In this document: piece by piece, positions 19,391 to 30,674 of the stretch
How positions within the stretch are numbered: position 1 is the first letter of the stretch
Layout of the letters: each line of letters opens with the position of its first letter
DNA from: Arsenophonus sp046530785
Lineage (GTDB): Bacteria; Pseudomonadota; Gammaproteobacteria; Enterobacterales; Enterobacteriaceae
Direction: 5' to 3'
Assembly (NCBI GenBank): GCA_046530785.1
Contig: JBHEQT010000007.1
Span: 27,326-91,325, forward strand
DNA: 64,000 nucleotides
Position numbers and translations under genes: made by a program
Notes under the pieces: model-generated
Database searches by the model: none
Seen by the model: the letters and a program-made list of their open reading frames with translations, nothing else
Told to the model about the DNA's origin: nothing

Positions 19391-19410
19391 ACCCATTATT
19401 GCTAATGGGT
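19391..19410. repeat. Inverted repeat, 8-bp stem
   Basis: ACCCATTA pairs with TAATGGGT across TTGC. It is unusually GC-containing for this desert and shaped like a small terminator (AATCCTTTAT follows). No gene is nearby. Confidence 0.45.
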
Positions 19411-20262
19411 AATCCTTTATTATTCTATTTTTTAATAATTTCCTTTAATTATTGTATAATAAGAATCATTTGATCATCTAAACTGATCTTTTGAATTTAC
19501 TTTCACTTTTGACTAGTTATATATTTATAAAATCGGATGAAAATATTCAAATCCGGATTATAAATTTTTCTGATAAATTGAATAGAGAATTCATTCTAAG
19601 AATGACATATAATCTGATATTCGAAAATTTTGTTTATTATCGTATAAGAATGTTTATTTAAATGCGTTAAATAAAATTATTTTCCATATCTATTTTGCGC
19701 AATTATTCCCATAAATTAAATAGTTATATAAAACCTAATAACATTAATAGGTAAAATGCATAAATTATTATTTATGATGTATATAAAATTTTCACAATTC
19801 ATTTTACAAAATCTTGTATTATTTTTATTTTTTCATTTTATATAAGAAAAATATAAAATAATCTATAAATTAATATTATTCTTTAATATAAAAGAATAAT
19901 AAATGTAAATGATGTTTACATCAACTACTAAAATTAATTTATATTATTAAAATAAATTAACTTATTTTAATAATCGAAGATATATATATTATCGCTTATC
20001 ATCAACAAAATAATTAATTACATTTTAATAAATAAAAAGTTAAAATAAAATATTTTATTAATTAATAAGTGTTTTTTTTAAATTTAAGTACAAGATGGTT
20101 TTAGATATCATGTTAACTTTAAGCATATTATATATAATAGCAAGATTGGATTTAGCTTAATTATCAAATAAAATCTTGATAATTAATAGAAGATTAGTAT
20201 ATTCAGAGATATAAAAAATCATGATTTTATTTTACGTTTAAAATATGGAGATAGATATAACA

Positions 20263-20287
20263 ATCATTCTATCTTTGATAGAATGAT
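20263..20287. repeat. Inverted repeat, 11-bp perfect stem
   Basis: ATCATTCTATC and GATAGAATGAT are separated by TTT. It lies in the desert with no adjoining gene. Confidence 0.5.
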
Positions 20288-21188
20288 CCACAATAGCATT
20301 GATAATATTGTTAAATATATATCAAATATTTTTTATTTATTTTAATATTAAAAATAAAAAATATTCCCTTATTTATTATTTTTTAGAGTTATTTTATTTA
20401 CTTGATATAGGATAAAAAATAAAATTAATTATTTCATTGTATTGAATTACTTAATCATCCTTAAATTATTATAAACTTTTATATAATTAAAAATTTATAA
20501 TAATTTTTATTCTTACAATTTTGTTACTGAAACTATTTAAAAGACAATATATTTTGAAATATAATTATTAATCTATTATTTGATTTTATTTTAAAAAAAA
20601 TTTTATAACATTGATGGAACATAATATTCTATTTGAATTAATTTTTCTTCAATAAAAAGAATTTTTCATTTCTATTTATAGTTTTATTTATTAAAGTTGA
20701 ATTTAAATCTTAAATCAATATTTTTATATAAAATAAAGAAAAATCTAAATTAATTCAAATGTTTAGCTAAATGATTTAATTTTTATTAAATTTAAGTTGG
20801 AAATAAAATTTCTAAATTTTAATATAAATTAATAATTTAGAAAATTTTCGAAGTTATTTCCTTAAATTTTTAAAAGTATTAAGAGATTAGAATTTATAAT
20901 TCTTTAAATTTTAAAATAAATATATTTTTAGTATTTAAACTATAAAATAAAATCAAAAAAAAAAGAAATAACGTCATTATTAAAATGACTTTGTTGGAAA
21001 TTATCCTGTTTTTAAAAACAGAGAAAAGTATTTTGACTATAAATTTTATTTATATGGACAAACGATATCATATACCCACTGGTATGCATTAATAATTTAT
21101 CTATTTATTTAAAAAATTTATTTTTATTAACTTGATAAAATCATAGCTTTTCTACTTTTAAAAAAGATAATAATTGTAATTATTGATT

Positions 21189-21220
21189 AACTACTTTTAG
21201 TATTACTACTAAAAGTAGTT
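21189..21220. repeat. Inverted repeat, 14-bp perfect stem
   Basis: AACTACTTTTAGTA and TACTAAAAGTAGTT are separated by the 4-nt loop TTAC, followed by TTATTT. It is terminator-like for a plus-strand transcript, but no plus-strand gene precedes it within 5 kb. Confidence 0.55.
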
Positions 21221-21305
21221 TATTTAAGTTATTATGAAAAATAAATTTCATCTAAAAATACTATATACTCTATTATTATTTTTATATCTTTTATATCAAG
21301 ATAAA

Positions 21306-21320
21306 TTCGTACAGTACGAA
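21306..21320. repeat. CG-containing palindrome TTCGTAC-A-GTACGAA
   Basis: A 7-bp perfect inverted repeat around one central base, followed 3 nt later by another CGTACGA (21324-21330). Three GTAC/CGTAC units within 25 bp are striking in DNA with almost no CpG. It looks like an operator-type site, but no adjoining gene start is present. Confidence 0.35.
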
Positions 21321-21592
21321 TACCGTACGATTTGACACTATTAATTCTATTTAATAAAATTTGTATTTTCTTATACAATAAACTTAACTAGTTATTAACA
21401 GAACTTTATAGATTTTGAAAATTCTCATAAGGTATGAAGTTTATAATAAATTGGAAAATAAAATATAATATATTTATAAATTTTTAAATAATCTTTAAAC
21501 ACTTTTTAATTCAATAAATAAAAAATTTCTTATTTATTTATTTTTTAAATATTTATAAATACAGATAAAAGTCGATTATATCAATTCTAATA

Positions 21593-21631
21593 CTAATAAG
21601 ATCCTCTCTCTTAGAGAGAGGATCTTATTAG
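21593..21631 (-). terminator. Long hairpin, probable terminator of the DASS transporter gene
   Basis: CTAATAAGATCCTCTCTC (21593-21610) is the exact reverse complement of 21614-21631 with a TTA loop: an 18-bp perfect stem. It lies 240 nt past the stop codon of the minus-strand transporter gene, so it could end that transcript. In both directions the stem ends in TTATTAG or similar rather than a pure T run. Confidence 0.55.
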
Positions 21632-21870
21632 ATGATTAACTTTCTTTTATTAAAAATCTTATCTAAAAAGACATTTTCAAAATAAATATTTAGATGATAT
21701 AATTTTTTTTGAAATTAATCTATAGAATTACATATTTCTATATTTTTTAATTAATGAATAACTATTAGATAGAGTCTTTTAATCTTTTCTTAAAAAATCT
21801 TATTTCTTAAATTCTAGAAAATAAAAACTTTATATATACAATAATAATCCTATTTTTATTAATTATAAAT

Positions 21871-23343
21871 TTACCAATATCCTAGTACTTTCCACCATAA
21901 ACCACCAATGAAAAACCAAATAAAAAGATTAACTATACTTAATATAAAACCTACTTTCCACCATTCGCCTAATGTTATATAACCAGAACCAAAAATAATC
22001 GGTGCAGTACCTGTAGCATAATGTGTTAGCGACATCATTAATGATGAAGAAAAAGCAAGGATTAAAGCAAACAACATAGGTGGAGCGCCCAATGCTAATC
22101 CAGCAGTAAAAAAAGTTGCAAACATTGCCATAATATGAGCAGTAGTACTTGCAAAAAAATAATGAGAATATACATATATCAAAACAAGTAACAACATACC
22201 TCCAACATAACCAATCTCAAATTGATCGATAATGTTTCCAATTGATTGAGAAAACCAATCAATTAATCCAAGCTTGTTAAGGAATGATGCCATCATAATC
22301 AATGCAGAAAACCAAGTAATTGTGTCCCATGCTCCTTTTGTTTTCAAAATATCATCCCAAGTTAATACGCCTGTACAAAGTAAAACGGAAAGACCTAAAA
22401 ATGTTGAAGCCGTAGGATTAATACTAAAAGCATTACCGAAAATAAGTGAAGGTATACCAGACCACATTATCAACAGCATAAAAAATACCGCTAAGGTAAT
22501 TTTTTCTGCAAGTGAAATAGGACCTAATTTATATAACTTTTGCTTAGCGAAATTTGGTGCATTTGGTGTTACTTTAATTTGAGGAGGATAAATCCAATAA
22601 ATAACTAATGGCATAATGAATAACGAAATAATACCTGGTATAAAGGCTGCGAGCGCCCACATACTCCAACTGATCTCAAATTTAGGTGTTGTATTTTCCA
22701 TAATTAAATTAACAATTAATGGATTAGGTGCAGTTGCTGTAATAAACATCGCAGATGTAATAGGATTAATATTAAAATTAACTAATGAAAGATATCGCCC
22801 AATTTTTTGTGAAGTACCTGATTTTGGATCAGAACCAAAACTATTTGAAATAGAACGCATAATAGGATGAATAATTCCACCACCACGTGCAGTATTGCTT
22901 GGTGTAACTGGTGCTAATATTGTCTCTGCAATCGCTAATGAGTAAGCAATACCTAATGTATTTTTCCCGAATAAAGAAATAAAATAATAACCAATACGTG
23001 CACCTAATCCTGTCTTATTTAAACTAACAGATATCATTATTGAAATACCTATTAACCAAATAAGTTGATTTGAAAAACCAGTCAAAGCATCATTAATTGC
23101 TTCCGTTGGATTATTTGGATTAGTTACTTTCGTAATAGCAATTAAAGTAATTGAGATAATTGAAATTGCACCTATTGGTAAAGCTTTACCTATAATAGCT
23201 ATTATAGTTCCAATAAAAATTGCAAACAATTGACAAGCATTAACATCAACTCCATCAGGAACAGGAATAACAAACCAGATGATCAAAGTTATTGTAATAG
23301 AAATTATGGTTGGTAAAGGTTTAATTGGGATTAATTTATCCAT
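21871..23343 (-). CDS. DASS-family dicarboxylate/citrate-type anion transporter
   Basis: This inner-membrane carrier belongs to the divalent anion:Na+ symporter family (SLC13 type; CitT, TtdT, YbhI and plant 2-oxoglutarate/malate translocators). It is 490 aa, the usual family length (about 480-490), with some 12 hydrophobic segments. The family's SNT signature appears as TPSNTARGGGIIHPIMRS near residue 150, and a second, symmetric site occurs late in the protein (ATGTAPIIFGSGYITLGEWW). Substrate cannot be read from sequence; C4-dicarboxylates, citrate or 2-oxoglutarate are likely. It stands alone, and its start (ATG 23343) has no strong ribosome binding site. It is intact, so the symbiont may import or exchange a host carboxylate. 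Confidence 0.85.
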   Translation of the reverse strand: MDKLIPIKPLPTIISITITLIIWFVIPVPDGVDVNACQLFAIFIGTIIAIIGKALPIGAISIISITLIAITKVTNPNNPTEAINDALTGFSNQLIWLIGISIMISVSLNKTGLGARIGYYFISLFGKNTLGIAYSLAIAETILAPVTPSNTARGGGIIHPIMRSISNSFGSDPKSGTSQKIGRYLSLVNFNINPITSAMFITATAPNPLIVNLIMENTTPKFEISWSMWALAAFIPGIISLFIMPLVIYWIYPPQIKVTPNAPNFAKQKLYKLGPISLAEKITLAVFFMLLIMWSGIPSLIFGNAFSINPTASTFLGLSVLLCTGVLTWDDILKTKGAWDTITWFSALIMMASFLNKLGLIDWFSQSIGNIIDQFEIGYVGGMLLLVLIYVYSHYFFASTTAHIMAMFATFFTAGLALGAPPMLFALILAFSSSLMMSLTHYATGTAPIIFGSGYITLGEWWKVGFILSIVNLFIWFFIGGLWWKVLGYW

Positions 23344-23768
23344 ATTGTAATATCCAATTGGTAAAATATATTTATATAGAAAATTGATATAATCATTTAT
23401 ATAAAATTTATTTATTAATACTTATATATTTAATATTATTAAATTAAAATATTAAATATTCTAATAATAAATTGTTTTTCATCTATAAAATTACGATTTA
23501 TACTATAATTACAAAATAGTATTAAATTCTTTATTTATTAATTCATTGGTTGGAAATATATTTTATATTACTTTTAATGAGAATCTTTCCCTTAATATTA
23601 AGAAAGTTATATAAAGATCTATTTTATACTTATTCAAAATAAAATTAAAATCAAAATATAAATAAATAAATTTTACTACCTTTCATTGATCTAAAAATCA
23701 ATAAGGATTTTTTAATATTTATATTAAAAGTAAAAATATAATTTTATATCAATTATTTACATATTTCT
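23344..23768. other. Gene-free spacer between gnd and the DASS gene
   Basis: 425 bp of AT-rich sequence lie between two minus-strand genes. I see no frame. A small hairpin (ATTGAT/ATCAAT around 23687-23702) lies downstream of gnd but lacks a clear T run, so a terminator is not certain. Confidence 0.5.
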
Positions 23769-25178
23769 CTACCACTCTGTATGAAAGATACCTTTTTTAT
23801 CAATTCGTTTATAAGTATGAGCACCAAAATAATCACGTTGCGCTTGAATTAAATTTGCTGGTAAAACAACAGAACGATAACTATCATAGTAAGAAATTGC
23901 TGCCGTAAGCGTTGGTAACGGAATACCATTTTGTACACCAAAACAGACAATTTCTCGTAATGATTGTTGATATTCATCGGCAATTTTTTTAAAATAAGGT
24001 GATAACATTAAATTTATTAAAAATGGGTTTTGTGTATATGCATCGATAATCCTTTGTAAAAGTTGAGATCGAATAATACATCCAGCTCGGAAAATTTTAG
24101 CAATTTCACCATAATTTAATCTCCATTGATATTCATCTGATGCTACTTTTAATTGCTGAAAACCTTGTGTATAAGAAATAATTTTACCTAAATAAAGTGC
24201 ACGGAGAATTTTTTCAATAAATTCCTTCTTTTTATATTCATAAAATGAATTAACAACTGGACCAGTTAATATTTTTGCCGCTGCAACTCGCTGTTCTTTA
24301 AAAAAAGAAAGATAACGAGAGAATACTGATTCAGTAATAAGTGTGACAGGTACTCCTAATTCTAAAGCATTTTGACTGGTCCATTTTCCAGTTCCTTTAT
24401 TATCTGCTTCATCCAATATAACATCAATTAAATAACAACCATTTTTATTTTCTTTTTTACGAAAAATATTAACCGTTATTTCGATTAAATAACTATTTAA
24501 TTCACCTTTATTCCACTCAGTAAAAATATCAGCTAATTCTTCATTATTTAACTTTAATAAAATTTTTAGTATAGAATAAACTTCAGCAATAAGTTGCATA
24601 TCAGCATATTCAATCCCGTTATGCACCATTTTTACATAATGTCCTGAACCATCAGGACCAATATAATTCACACATGGCTCACCATCATCAGCTTTAGCTG
24701 CAATTTTTTGTAAGATAGGGGATACTAAGTCATAAGCCTCTTTCTTTCCTCCAGGCATAATAGAAGGTCCTTTTAATGCTCCTTCTTTACCACCAGAAAC
24801 TCCAGCTCCAATAAAGTTAAACCCTTGTGCTAAAAGTTTTTGATTTCGTCTAATAGTATCTTGAAAGTAAGTATTACCACCATCTATCAGGATATCACCT
24901 TTATTCAGATAAGTTGTTAATGAACATATGGTTTTATCTGTCGCATTACCTGATTTTACCATCAATAAAATAAGACGAGGTTTTTCTAATGAATCAATAA
25001 ATTCCTTAACCTTATAAAATGGAATTAATTTTTTACCTGGATTCTCTTTAATCACTTTATCTGTTTTTTCTTTAGAACGATTAAAAATCGAAACAGAATA
25101 ACCCTTACTTTCAATATTTAGTGCTAAATTATATCCCATAACACCCATACCAACTACACCAATTTGTTGTTTTGACAT
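23769..25178 (-). CDS. gnd: 6-phosphogluconate dehydrogenase (decarboxylating)
   Basis: This cytosolic enzyme oxidises 6-phosphogluconate to ribulose 5-phosphate and CO2 with NADP+, the last oxidative step of the pentose phosphate pathway. It is 469 aa (468 in E. coli). The Rossmann motif GVVGMGVMG is at 7-15, the NADP-binding NRS at about 33, GAGVSGGKEGA at about 125-135 and the catalytic VKMVHNGIEYADMQ near 183-196. The C-terminal end, YFGAHTYKR followed by the short tail, is complete. ATG 25178 is preceded by AGGAG. It is divergent from yegH with a 238-nt spacer that should hold both promoters. It implies that NADPH and pentose supply is kept. Confidence 0.97.
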   Translation of the reverse strand: MSKQQIGVVGMGVMGYNLALNIESKGYSVSIFNRSKEKTDKVIKENPGKKLIPFYKVKEFIDSLEKPRLILLMVKSGNATDKTICSLTTYLNKGDILIDGGNTYFQDTIRRNQKLLAQGFNFIGAGVSGGKEGALKGPSIMPGGKKEAYDLVSPILQKIAAKADDGEPCVNYIGPDGSGHYVKMVHNGIEYADMQLIAEVYSILKILLKLNNEELADIFTEWNKGELNSYLIEITVNIFRKKENKNGCYLIDVILDEADNKGTGKWTSQNALELGVPVTLITESVFSRYLSFFKEQRVAAAKILTGPVVNSFYEYKKKEFIEKILRALYLGKIISYTQGFQQLKVASDEYQWRLNYGEIAKIFRAGCIIRSQLLQRIIDAYTQNPFLINLMLSPYFKKIADEYQQSLREIVCFGVQNGIPLPTLTAAISYYDSYRSVVLPANLIQAQRDYFGAHTYKRIDKKGIFHTEW

Positions 25179-25416
25179 AAAACTCCTGACTTGATAATTG
25201 TCATCCTAACTTAAACGAATAAATATATTTCTTACGTAATTAATAATATATTAACTTATTCTATATTTTGATGATAGGAATTTCATTCCTTTGATATCAG
25301 CATATTTCTGGTAAAAACAATTAATAACGTTATTATATTAAAATTTTTGTTCAAAATGCCAATTATTTAAAATGTTCTAACATAAGGGCGTCATATTAGA
25401 AGGTAAAATAAATTTT

Positions 25417-27000
25417 ATGGAATGGATCACTGATCCTACGATATGGGCTGGGCTTCTTACCCTTATTATACTTGAAATAGTGCTTGGAATTGATAATTTA
25501 ATCTTTATCGCTATTTTAACTGATAAATTACCAGATAAATTACATAATAAAGCAAGAATAACCGGTTTAACATGCGCATTATTTATGCGTATTATCTTAT
25601 TGTTTAGTCTCACTTTAATTGTTTCATTCACCAATCCTATTATTAGAATTTTTGGTCACCTATTTAGCGCAAGGGATATTCTAATGTTTTGTGGTGGATT
25701 TTTTTTGCTTTTTAAAGCTACTATGGAGCTTAATGAGAGATTAGAAGGGAAAGATAAACAAACTGGAAAACAACGTAAAACAGCTAAATTTTGGTCTGTT
25801 GTAGTACAAATAATTGTTTTAGATGCTATTTTTTCACTTGATTCAGTAATTACTGCTGTTGGAATGGTTAAACACATTAAGATTATGATTGCAGCAGTCA
25901 GTATTGCTATGATCCTAATGATTATTGCTAGTAAAGCATTAACAATCTTCATCAATAAACATCCAAGTATTGTTATTCTTTGTCTAAGTTTCTTACTTAT
26001 GATTGGTTTGAGTTTAATAGCTGAAGGATTTAGTTATCTAATACCAAAAGGATATTTATATGCCGCTATTGGTTTCTCTATTATGATAGAATCTCTTAAT
26101 CAATTTGCATCATTTAATAGACGTCGTTTTTTAAAAGGAGAAAAATCTCTCCGAGAAAGAACTGCTGAAGCAGTTCTTCGGGTTTTAGATGGTCAACATC
26201 AACGTGCTGAATTAGATCATCATACATCTGATTTAATTGCTGATAATAATGGAATTTTTGATCCTCAAGAACGACAAATGATTGTTCGTTTATTAGGATT
26301 CGCTCAGCGTAATATTAGTAGTATTATGACTTCTCGTCATGACATTGAATATATTGATATTAACAATCCTGAGGCTAATTTACTTTCAGTATTGGAAAAA
26401 ACACCACATACACGCCTTGTTGTTACAGATGAATCAATAAGCGATGAACCTGTCGGAGTTATACACGTTATAGCTATATTAAATCAACAATTAAAAAAGC
26501 AAAAACTTAACTTACATGCTCTAATTACTCAACCAGTTATTTTCCCTGAAGGATTATCACTACTTCAAGCATTGGAACAATTTCGTAAAGCTCATACCCA
26601 TTTTGCCTTCATTGTTGATGAATTTGGTTCTATAGAAGGAATTGTTACATTAACAGATATTATGGAAACTATTGCTGGTAATATGCCAATCAGTAAAGAA
26701 GAGGTGGATTCTCGTTATGATATTCAAGAATTAAAAGATAACCGTTGGGTTGCTAATGGCTTTATGCCTTTAGAAGATCTAATTCTTTATGTACCAATTA
26801 CTCTTGATGAAAAACGTGAATATGAAACGATTGCTGGATTGTTAATGGAGAATTTACAAAGAATGCCTGTTGTTGGTGAACGAATTAAAATTAAAAATTG
26901 GATTTTTGAACCATTAGAAGTAACCAGTCACCGAATTAAAAAAGTGTTAATTACCCCATTGCAAATAGATAAAAATGATATTAATAAAATATTACCTTAA
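25417..27000 (+). CDS. yegH: TerC/CBS/CorC-domain inner-membrane protein YegH
   Basis: A 527-aa protein, the same length as E. coli YegH and similar throughout. The N-terminal half is a TerC-family membrane domain of about seven segments (LGIDNLIFIAIL, LDAIFSLDSVITAVGMV with the conserved acidic residues). It is followed by a cytoplasmic pair of CBS domains (about 300-430, FAFIVDEFGSIEGIVTLTDI) and a C-terminal CorC/HlyC transporter-associated domain (about 445-520). The TerC fold is linked to Mn and other metal handling or export, but YegH itself has no established function. In E. coli it lies beside asmA and dcd, as dcd does here. The start has only a weak upstream AGAAGG. Confidence 0.9.
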   Translation: MEWITDPTIWAGLLTLIILEIVLGIDNLIFIAILTDKLPDKLHNKARITGLTCALFMRIILLFSLTLIVSFTNPIIRIFGHLFSARDILMFCGGFFLLFKATMELNERLEGKDKQTGKQRKTAKFWSVVVQIIVLDAIFSLDSVITAVGMVKHIKIMIAAVSIAMILMIIASKALTIFINKHPSIVILCLSFLLMIGLSLIAEGFSYLIPKGYLYAAIGFSIMIESLNQFASFNRRRFLKGEKSLRERTAEAVLRVLDGQHQRAELDHHTSDLIADNNGIFDPQERQMIVRLLGFAQRNISSIMTSRHDIEYIDINNPEANLLSVLEKTPHTRLVVTDESISDEPVGVIHVIAILNQQLKKQKLNLHALITQPVIFPEGLSLLQALEQFRKAHTHFAFIVDEFGSIEGIVTLTDIMETIAGNMPISKEEVDSRYDIQELKDNRWVANGFMPLEDLILYVPITLDEKREYETIAGLLMENLQRMPVVGERIKIKNWIFEPLEVTSHRIKKVLITPLQIDKNDINKILP

Positions 27001-28900
27001 ATATTTTAATATTTACTAGTTAAATTCACTATGAAGATTATCATAAAATTAATTTTTTAATCTAATAATAAAATTCTAGATTAAAAGGAAAATTTCCTAT
27101 ACCAATTTATAAAAATTCAATTTAAATTATAAATTTTTTAATTTTACTATAAATTTTTACAGAGGAAGTTTCTACTTTTTAGTTTATCAATAGATAATCA
27201 TCTGTATGACAGAAATTTAATAAGTAACCTAATATTTTTATGTATTTTCTAAATATAACAAAGTATTACTATAGATTCTGAAAGTATCAGAAGAAAAATA
27301 AATTTTAAAAAACAACAAATCTTTTATTAAGTTTTGCATCAAATTTTAAATTTTGACCATTATCTTAAATTTTTTTTTAGAAAATAAACTTCATTTGTTT
27401 GTTACTAAAAAATATAAATTAGTAAAAACTATATTTAATTTTATTAATTATATGTTAAATAATATAATTAAATATTATCAAATAAAAATTTATCATCGTA
27501 AATTTAGTATATCTTTTACCTTTGAATAAATTTTCTAAAAATATTACTGAATCATTTACTTTAACAAAGATATTAAATTCTTTAAAGTAAAGAAACTTAA
27601 ACTTAATATTATCAAAATTTATATTGTCGGTGACAATAATCAGATTATTTAATAATTTAAATTAATTCTCAATTAAAAATTTCCGAATACTAATTTAATC
27701 ATCTATTCCTAGATGACTGATATTTAATAATTTTTTATTTCTTATCTTAGAATTAAAGGTTAATCATCAACAACTAAAAATCTTGATATATTATTTATCC
27801 AGAGAAATTTTCGTTTGAAAGGAATTTTTTTAAATAACTTAAATTATAATTATCAGTTCTAACTGTTACAATAAATATACTTAATATTTATTATTAATTG
27901 TTATCTTTATTTCAAAATTTTATAAATATTAGTTTAGGTTAACCAAAAATAAGATTTTTTCTAGATTTAGTTTATTAAAAACTATATTTAATTAATAATT
28001 GAATAATTCACATAAATAAAAAATATATTTTCAATTAAATTATGTTATTTAACATTAATATTTAAATTAGAGAAGATTAGTACCTTAGTTTATACATCAG
28101 GTAAATAATCCAAATAAATGAAGTTTTCACTTCTTAATAATACTACTAATAAAATTAACTCCATAAAATGGATCCTCCTTCTATCGGAGAAGAAGGATAT
28201 TATACACTGTTTAAACTTGTTATTATTATCAAACTCATTTGACTAATTAAAAACTACCCGTGAAATTAATTTCATTAATTTTTAATGATCACTTTATAAA
28301 ATTATTATTGTTCTACGAAGAAGATTATTCCTTCTAGAAGAAATAGTTTATTTTAACTTGATTTTTTTTAATTTTCAAATATAGAACATAAACTAAACCA
28401 ATTATTTCAATTTGTTTAAAAGAATAAAGTTTATGAAAATTTAACAACTATATTCTGAAATATTAAGAAAAATACTATGTTATCTGCGCTAATAATAAAT
28501 TTAATCGTTTCTGGCGAGATGAATGAAATCAATCCCAATAATATAATGGTTTAGATAGATCAAAAATCTTAATGCATTTATATTTAAAACTAAATTTTTC
28601 TCACTTTTGTTCAATTTTAATGATAAAATAATAATGAAATTTATTGAAATTAATTAATAATACCATGTTTAATATGCTGCTAAAATAATTAACATAAAGA
28701 TAAATAATATTATTAGAAAATTTTCATCAATATCTTTTTTCCTTGAAAGGATATCCTAAGGAATTAAATTATTTTTATCTTTAAAAAGTTCTTATTTTTT
28801 ATTTTTCAGTTTATATATTATTAAATTGAAAAAAAATTTTAATTTTTGAATAATCTCAGTTAAAATTGAATTAATTAAGTTAAAATATCAAAATTTATAA
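27001..28900. other. Gene-free stretch between yegH and dcd
   Basis: 1.9 kb without a supported gene. In E. coli asmA occupies this place between yegH and dcd, and its length (about 1.85 kb) is similar to this gap, so it may be the eroded asmA locus; no residual frame is recognisable. Two small hairpins occur: TATTGTC/GACAATA (27622-27638) and ATCCTCCTTCT with AGAAGAAGGAT (28172-28198, one non-Watson-Crick position). Confidence 0.5.
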
Positions 28901-29491
28901 TTACTTTCCAAGATCTTCACTAATTTTACTTCCTATTATACCTTGTTGGTTTTTATATTTTGCGTTCTGACGAAGATTATAGGGGCGTTCAGATGAACCA
29001 GATAAAAATTCAAAACTTAACGCACCAATAATCATATTTGGTCGTAGCGCCAATGGTAGTTTACCTGAGTTATAAAATTCTAACACAATATGACCATACC
29101 AACCAGGATCAATACGGTGAGAAGTAAGATGAACCATTAAACCCAATCGAGCAAGAGAAGAGCGACCATCAAGCCAACCAACAATATTATCAGGTAAGGT
29201 AACTGATTCTAAAGTAGTCGCTAATACTAATTCACCGGGATGTAAAAAAAACGAATCGGTATGACTTAAGATGATTTCATCACTCATCACTCGGTTCAAT
29301 GCAGCATTAACTTCATTTTTTGGTCCACTAAGATCGATGTAAGGTTCAGTGTAGTCCTGAAATACTCTAAATTTATTCCCTAAACACACATCAACTGTTG
29401 CTCCATTAATCCGTTCGATTAATGGGTGTGGTTTAATAATTAATTTTTTTTCATCAATCCATTTAACTATATCACGATCACAAAGTCGCAT
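28901..29491 (-). CDS. dcd: dCTP deaminase
   Basis: This enzyme deaminates dCTP to dUTP, the main source of dUMP for thymidylate synthesis in enterobacteria. It is 196 aa (193 in E. coli). The conserved DGRSSLARLGLMVHLTSHRIDPGW and the active-site segment VLEFYNSGKLPLALRP (Glu near 138) are intact; the divergent C-terminal tail (YKNQQGIIGSKISEDLGK) still has the nucleotide-closing region. ATG 29491 has a near-ideal AAGGAG site. It is likely monocistronic here; in E. coli udk follows, which is not present. Dcd trimers also resemble dUTPases, but the sequence is clearly Dcd. Confidence 0.96.
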   Translation of the reverse strand: MRLCDRDIVKWIDEKKLIIKPHPLIERINGATVDVCLGNKFRVFQDYTEPYIDLSGPKNEVNAALNRVMSDEIILSHTDSFFLHPGELVLATTLESVTLPDNIVGWLDGRSSLARLGLMVHLTSHRIDPGWYGHIVLEFYNSGKLPLALRPNMIIGALSFEFLSGSSERPYNLRQNAKYKNQQGIIGSKISEDLGK

Positions 29492-30674
29492 TTTATCTCC
29501 TTGAGAAAAAAGGGGAGTTCCTCTATATAATCCATCTTAATTTAAATAATTATTACTAACTTTCTCTATTTTATCCTTTAAGATATAAATCACTAGAATA
29601 TTTTTTTTCAATCAAAAGATTGATGATTTCTTTATCTTGTTGTGCTTAGTTAATAAACTAAATAATTTAAAAAATGTTTGAATATATTATTAATAATAAA
29701 ATATAATATTCTCCTTTTATACATTTATTATATCTTAGTTATTTTTTAATAAAGTTTTCAATTGGTCTATCAACATAAAATTGAAAACCTTCATTATTAG
29801 GTAATTATTTACCCGTTAATAATAAATACTTTCAATAATTAACTACTTTAGGTTAAAGCGCCCTTTTCTTACATTTATACTCAGAATACTCATATTTTGA
29901 AGAATTAATTTCCTATTATATAAATTATTAATACAGATTAATACTCCATTGAATTTAGATACTCGTTAATCTATACTTTAACTCTTTTTTTTTATGAAAG
30001 AAAAGATCTTAATCGCGAAATAATCTTTATCAAATATTATTTGATATTTTTTGATTGTACGCTTGAATATAAAATTCATGAGAAAGCATTTTCTCTATAA
30101 AATTTAGCAGTTAATGAAAACCTGATATTAATCGTAATAGAAAAATTTATTTTCTTCATGATATTTTTAAATAACCTAAGTTTAATAAAAGAAAATAATG
30201 TAATTAAATTAGTATTATTAATTTAGAACTTACAATAAGTTTCTTTCAAACTATCAATTATTTAAAATTAGATCTAGACATCCTTTTATAAGGAATAAAG
30301 CTAATCTATAATAGGAGATAAACCCTTTATTAATAAAAGTTTTATTATTAAAATTTTAGTACTGAAGTACAATTCATTATACATATTACCTTTCCATCAA
30401 ACTTCTTTTCAAATATAAAAGATAAGATCATTAGATATCATTTAAATACCATTAAAAGGTATTTGGAATGAATAAACTCATATCATTGATATATGGGTAT
30501 GATCTTAAAATAAAGAAAGAAATGAATATATAAAATAGGTATTGTTCATTCATCTTCTGATTCTTTTTAAAAAAAAATATATTTAACAAATTTATAAAAA
30601 ATCCACTAATTTCTAATGTTAAAGCAACTGAATTAGATAATACAAAGAAGATTAAAGATTCTATTTAAGTAAGA

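Larger units (their letters stand above)
15732..21870. other. 6-kb gene desert
   Basis: No intact gene is visible. By G+C rise, the one clear island is 16129-16250 (decayed gene). Several long perfect inverted repeats stand out (16911-16963, 17574-17589, 19391-19410, 20263-20287, 21189-21220, 21593-21631), as does a CG-containing palindrome at 21306-21320. The 62-codon open frame at 17829-18017 is low-complexity and not supported. This is probably the remains of several genes. Confidence 0.6.

Noticed and set aside
19540..19565. TTCAAATCC stretch resembling a tRNA T-loop
   Set aside because: No T stem, acceptor or anticodon arm can be folded around it.
25377..25955. Minus-strand open frames overlapping yegH
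   Set aside because: Antisense shadows of yegH.
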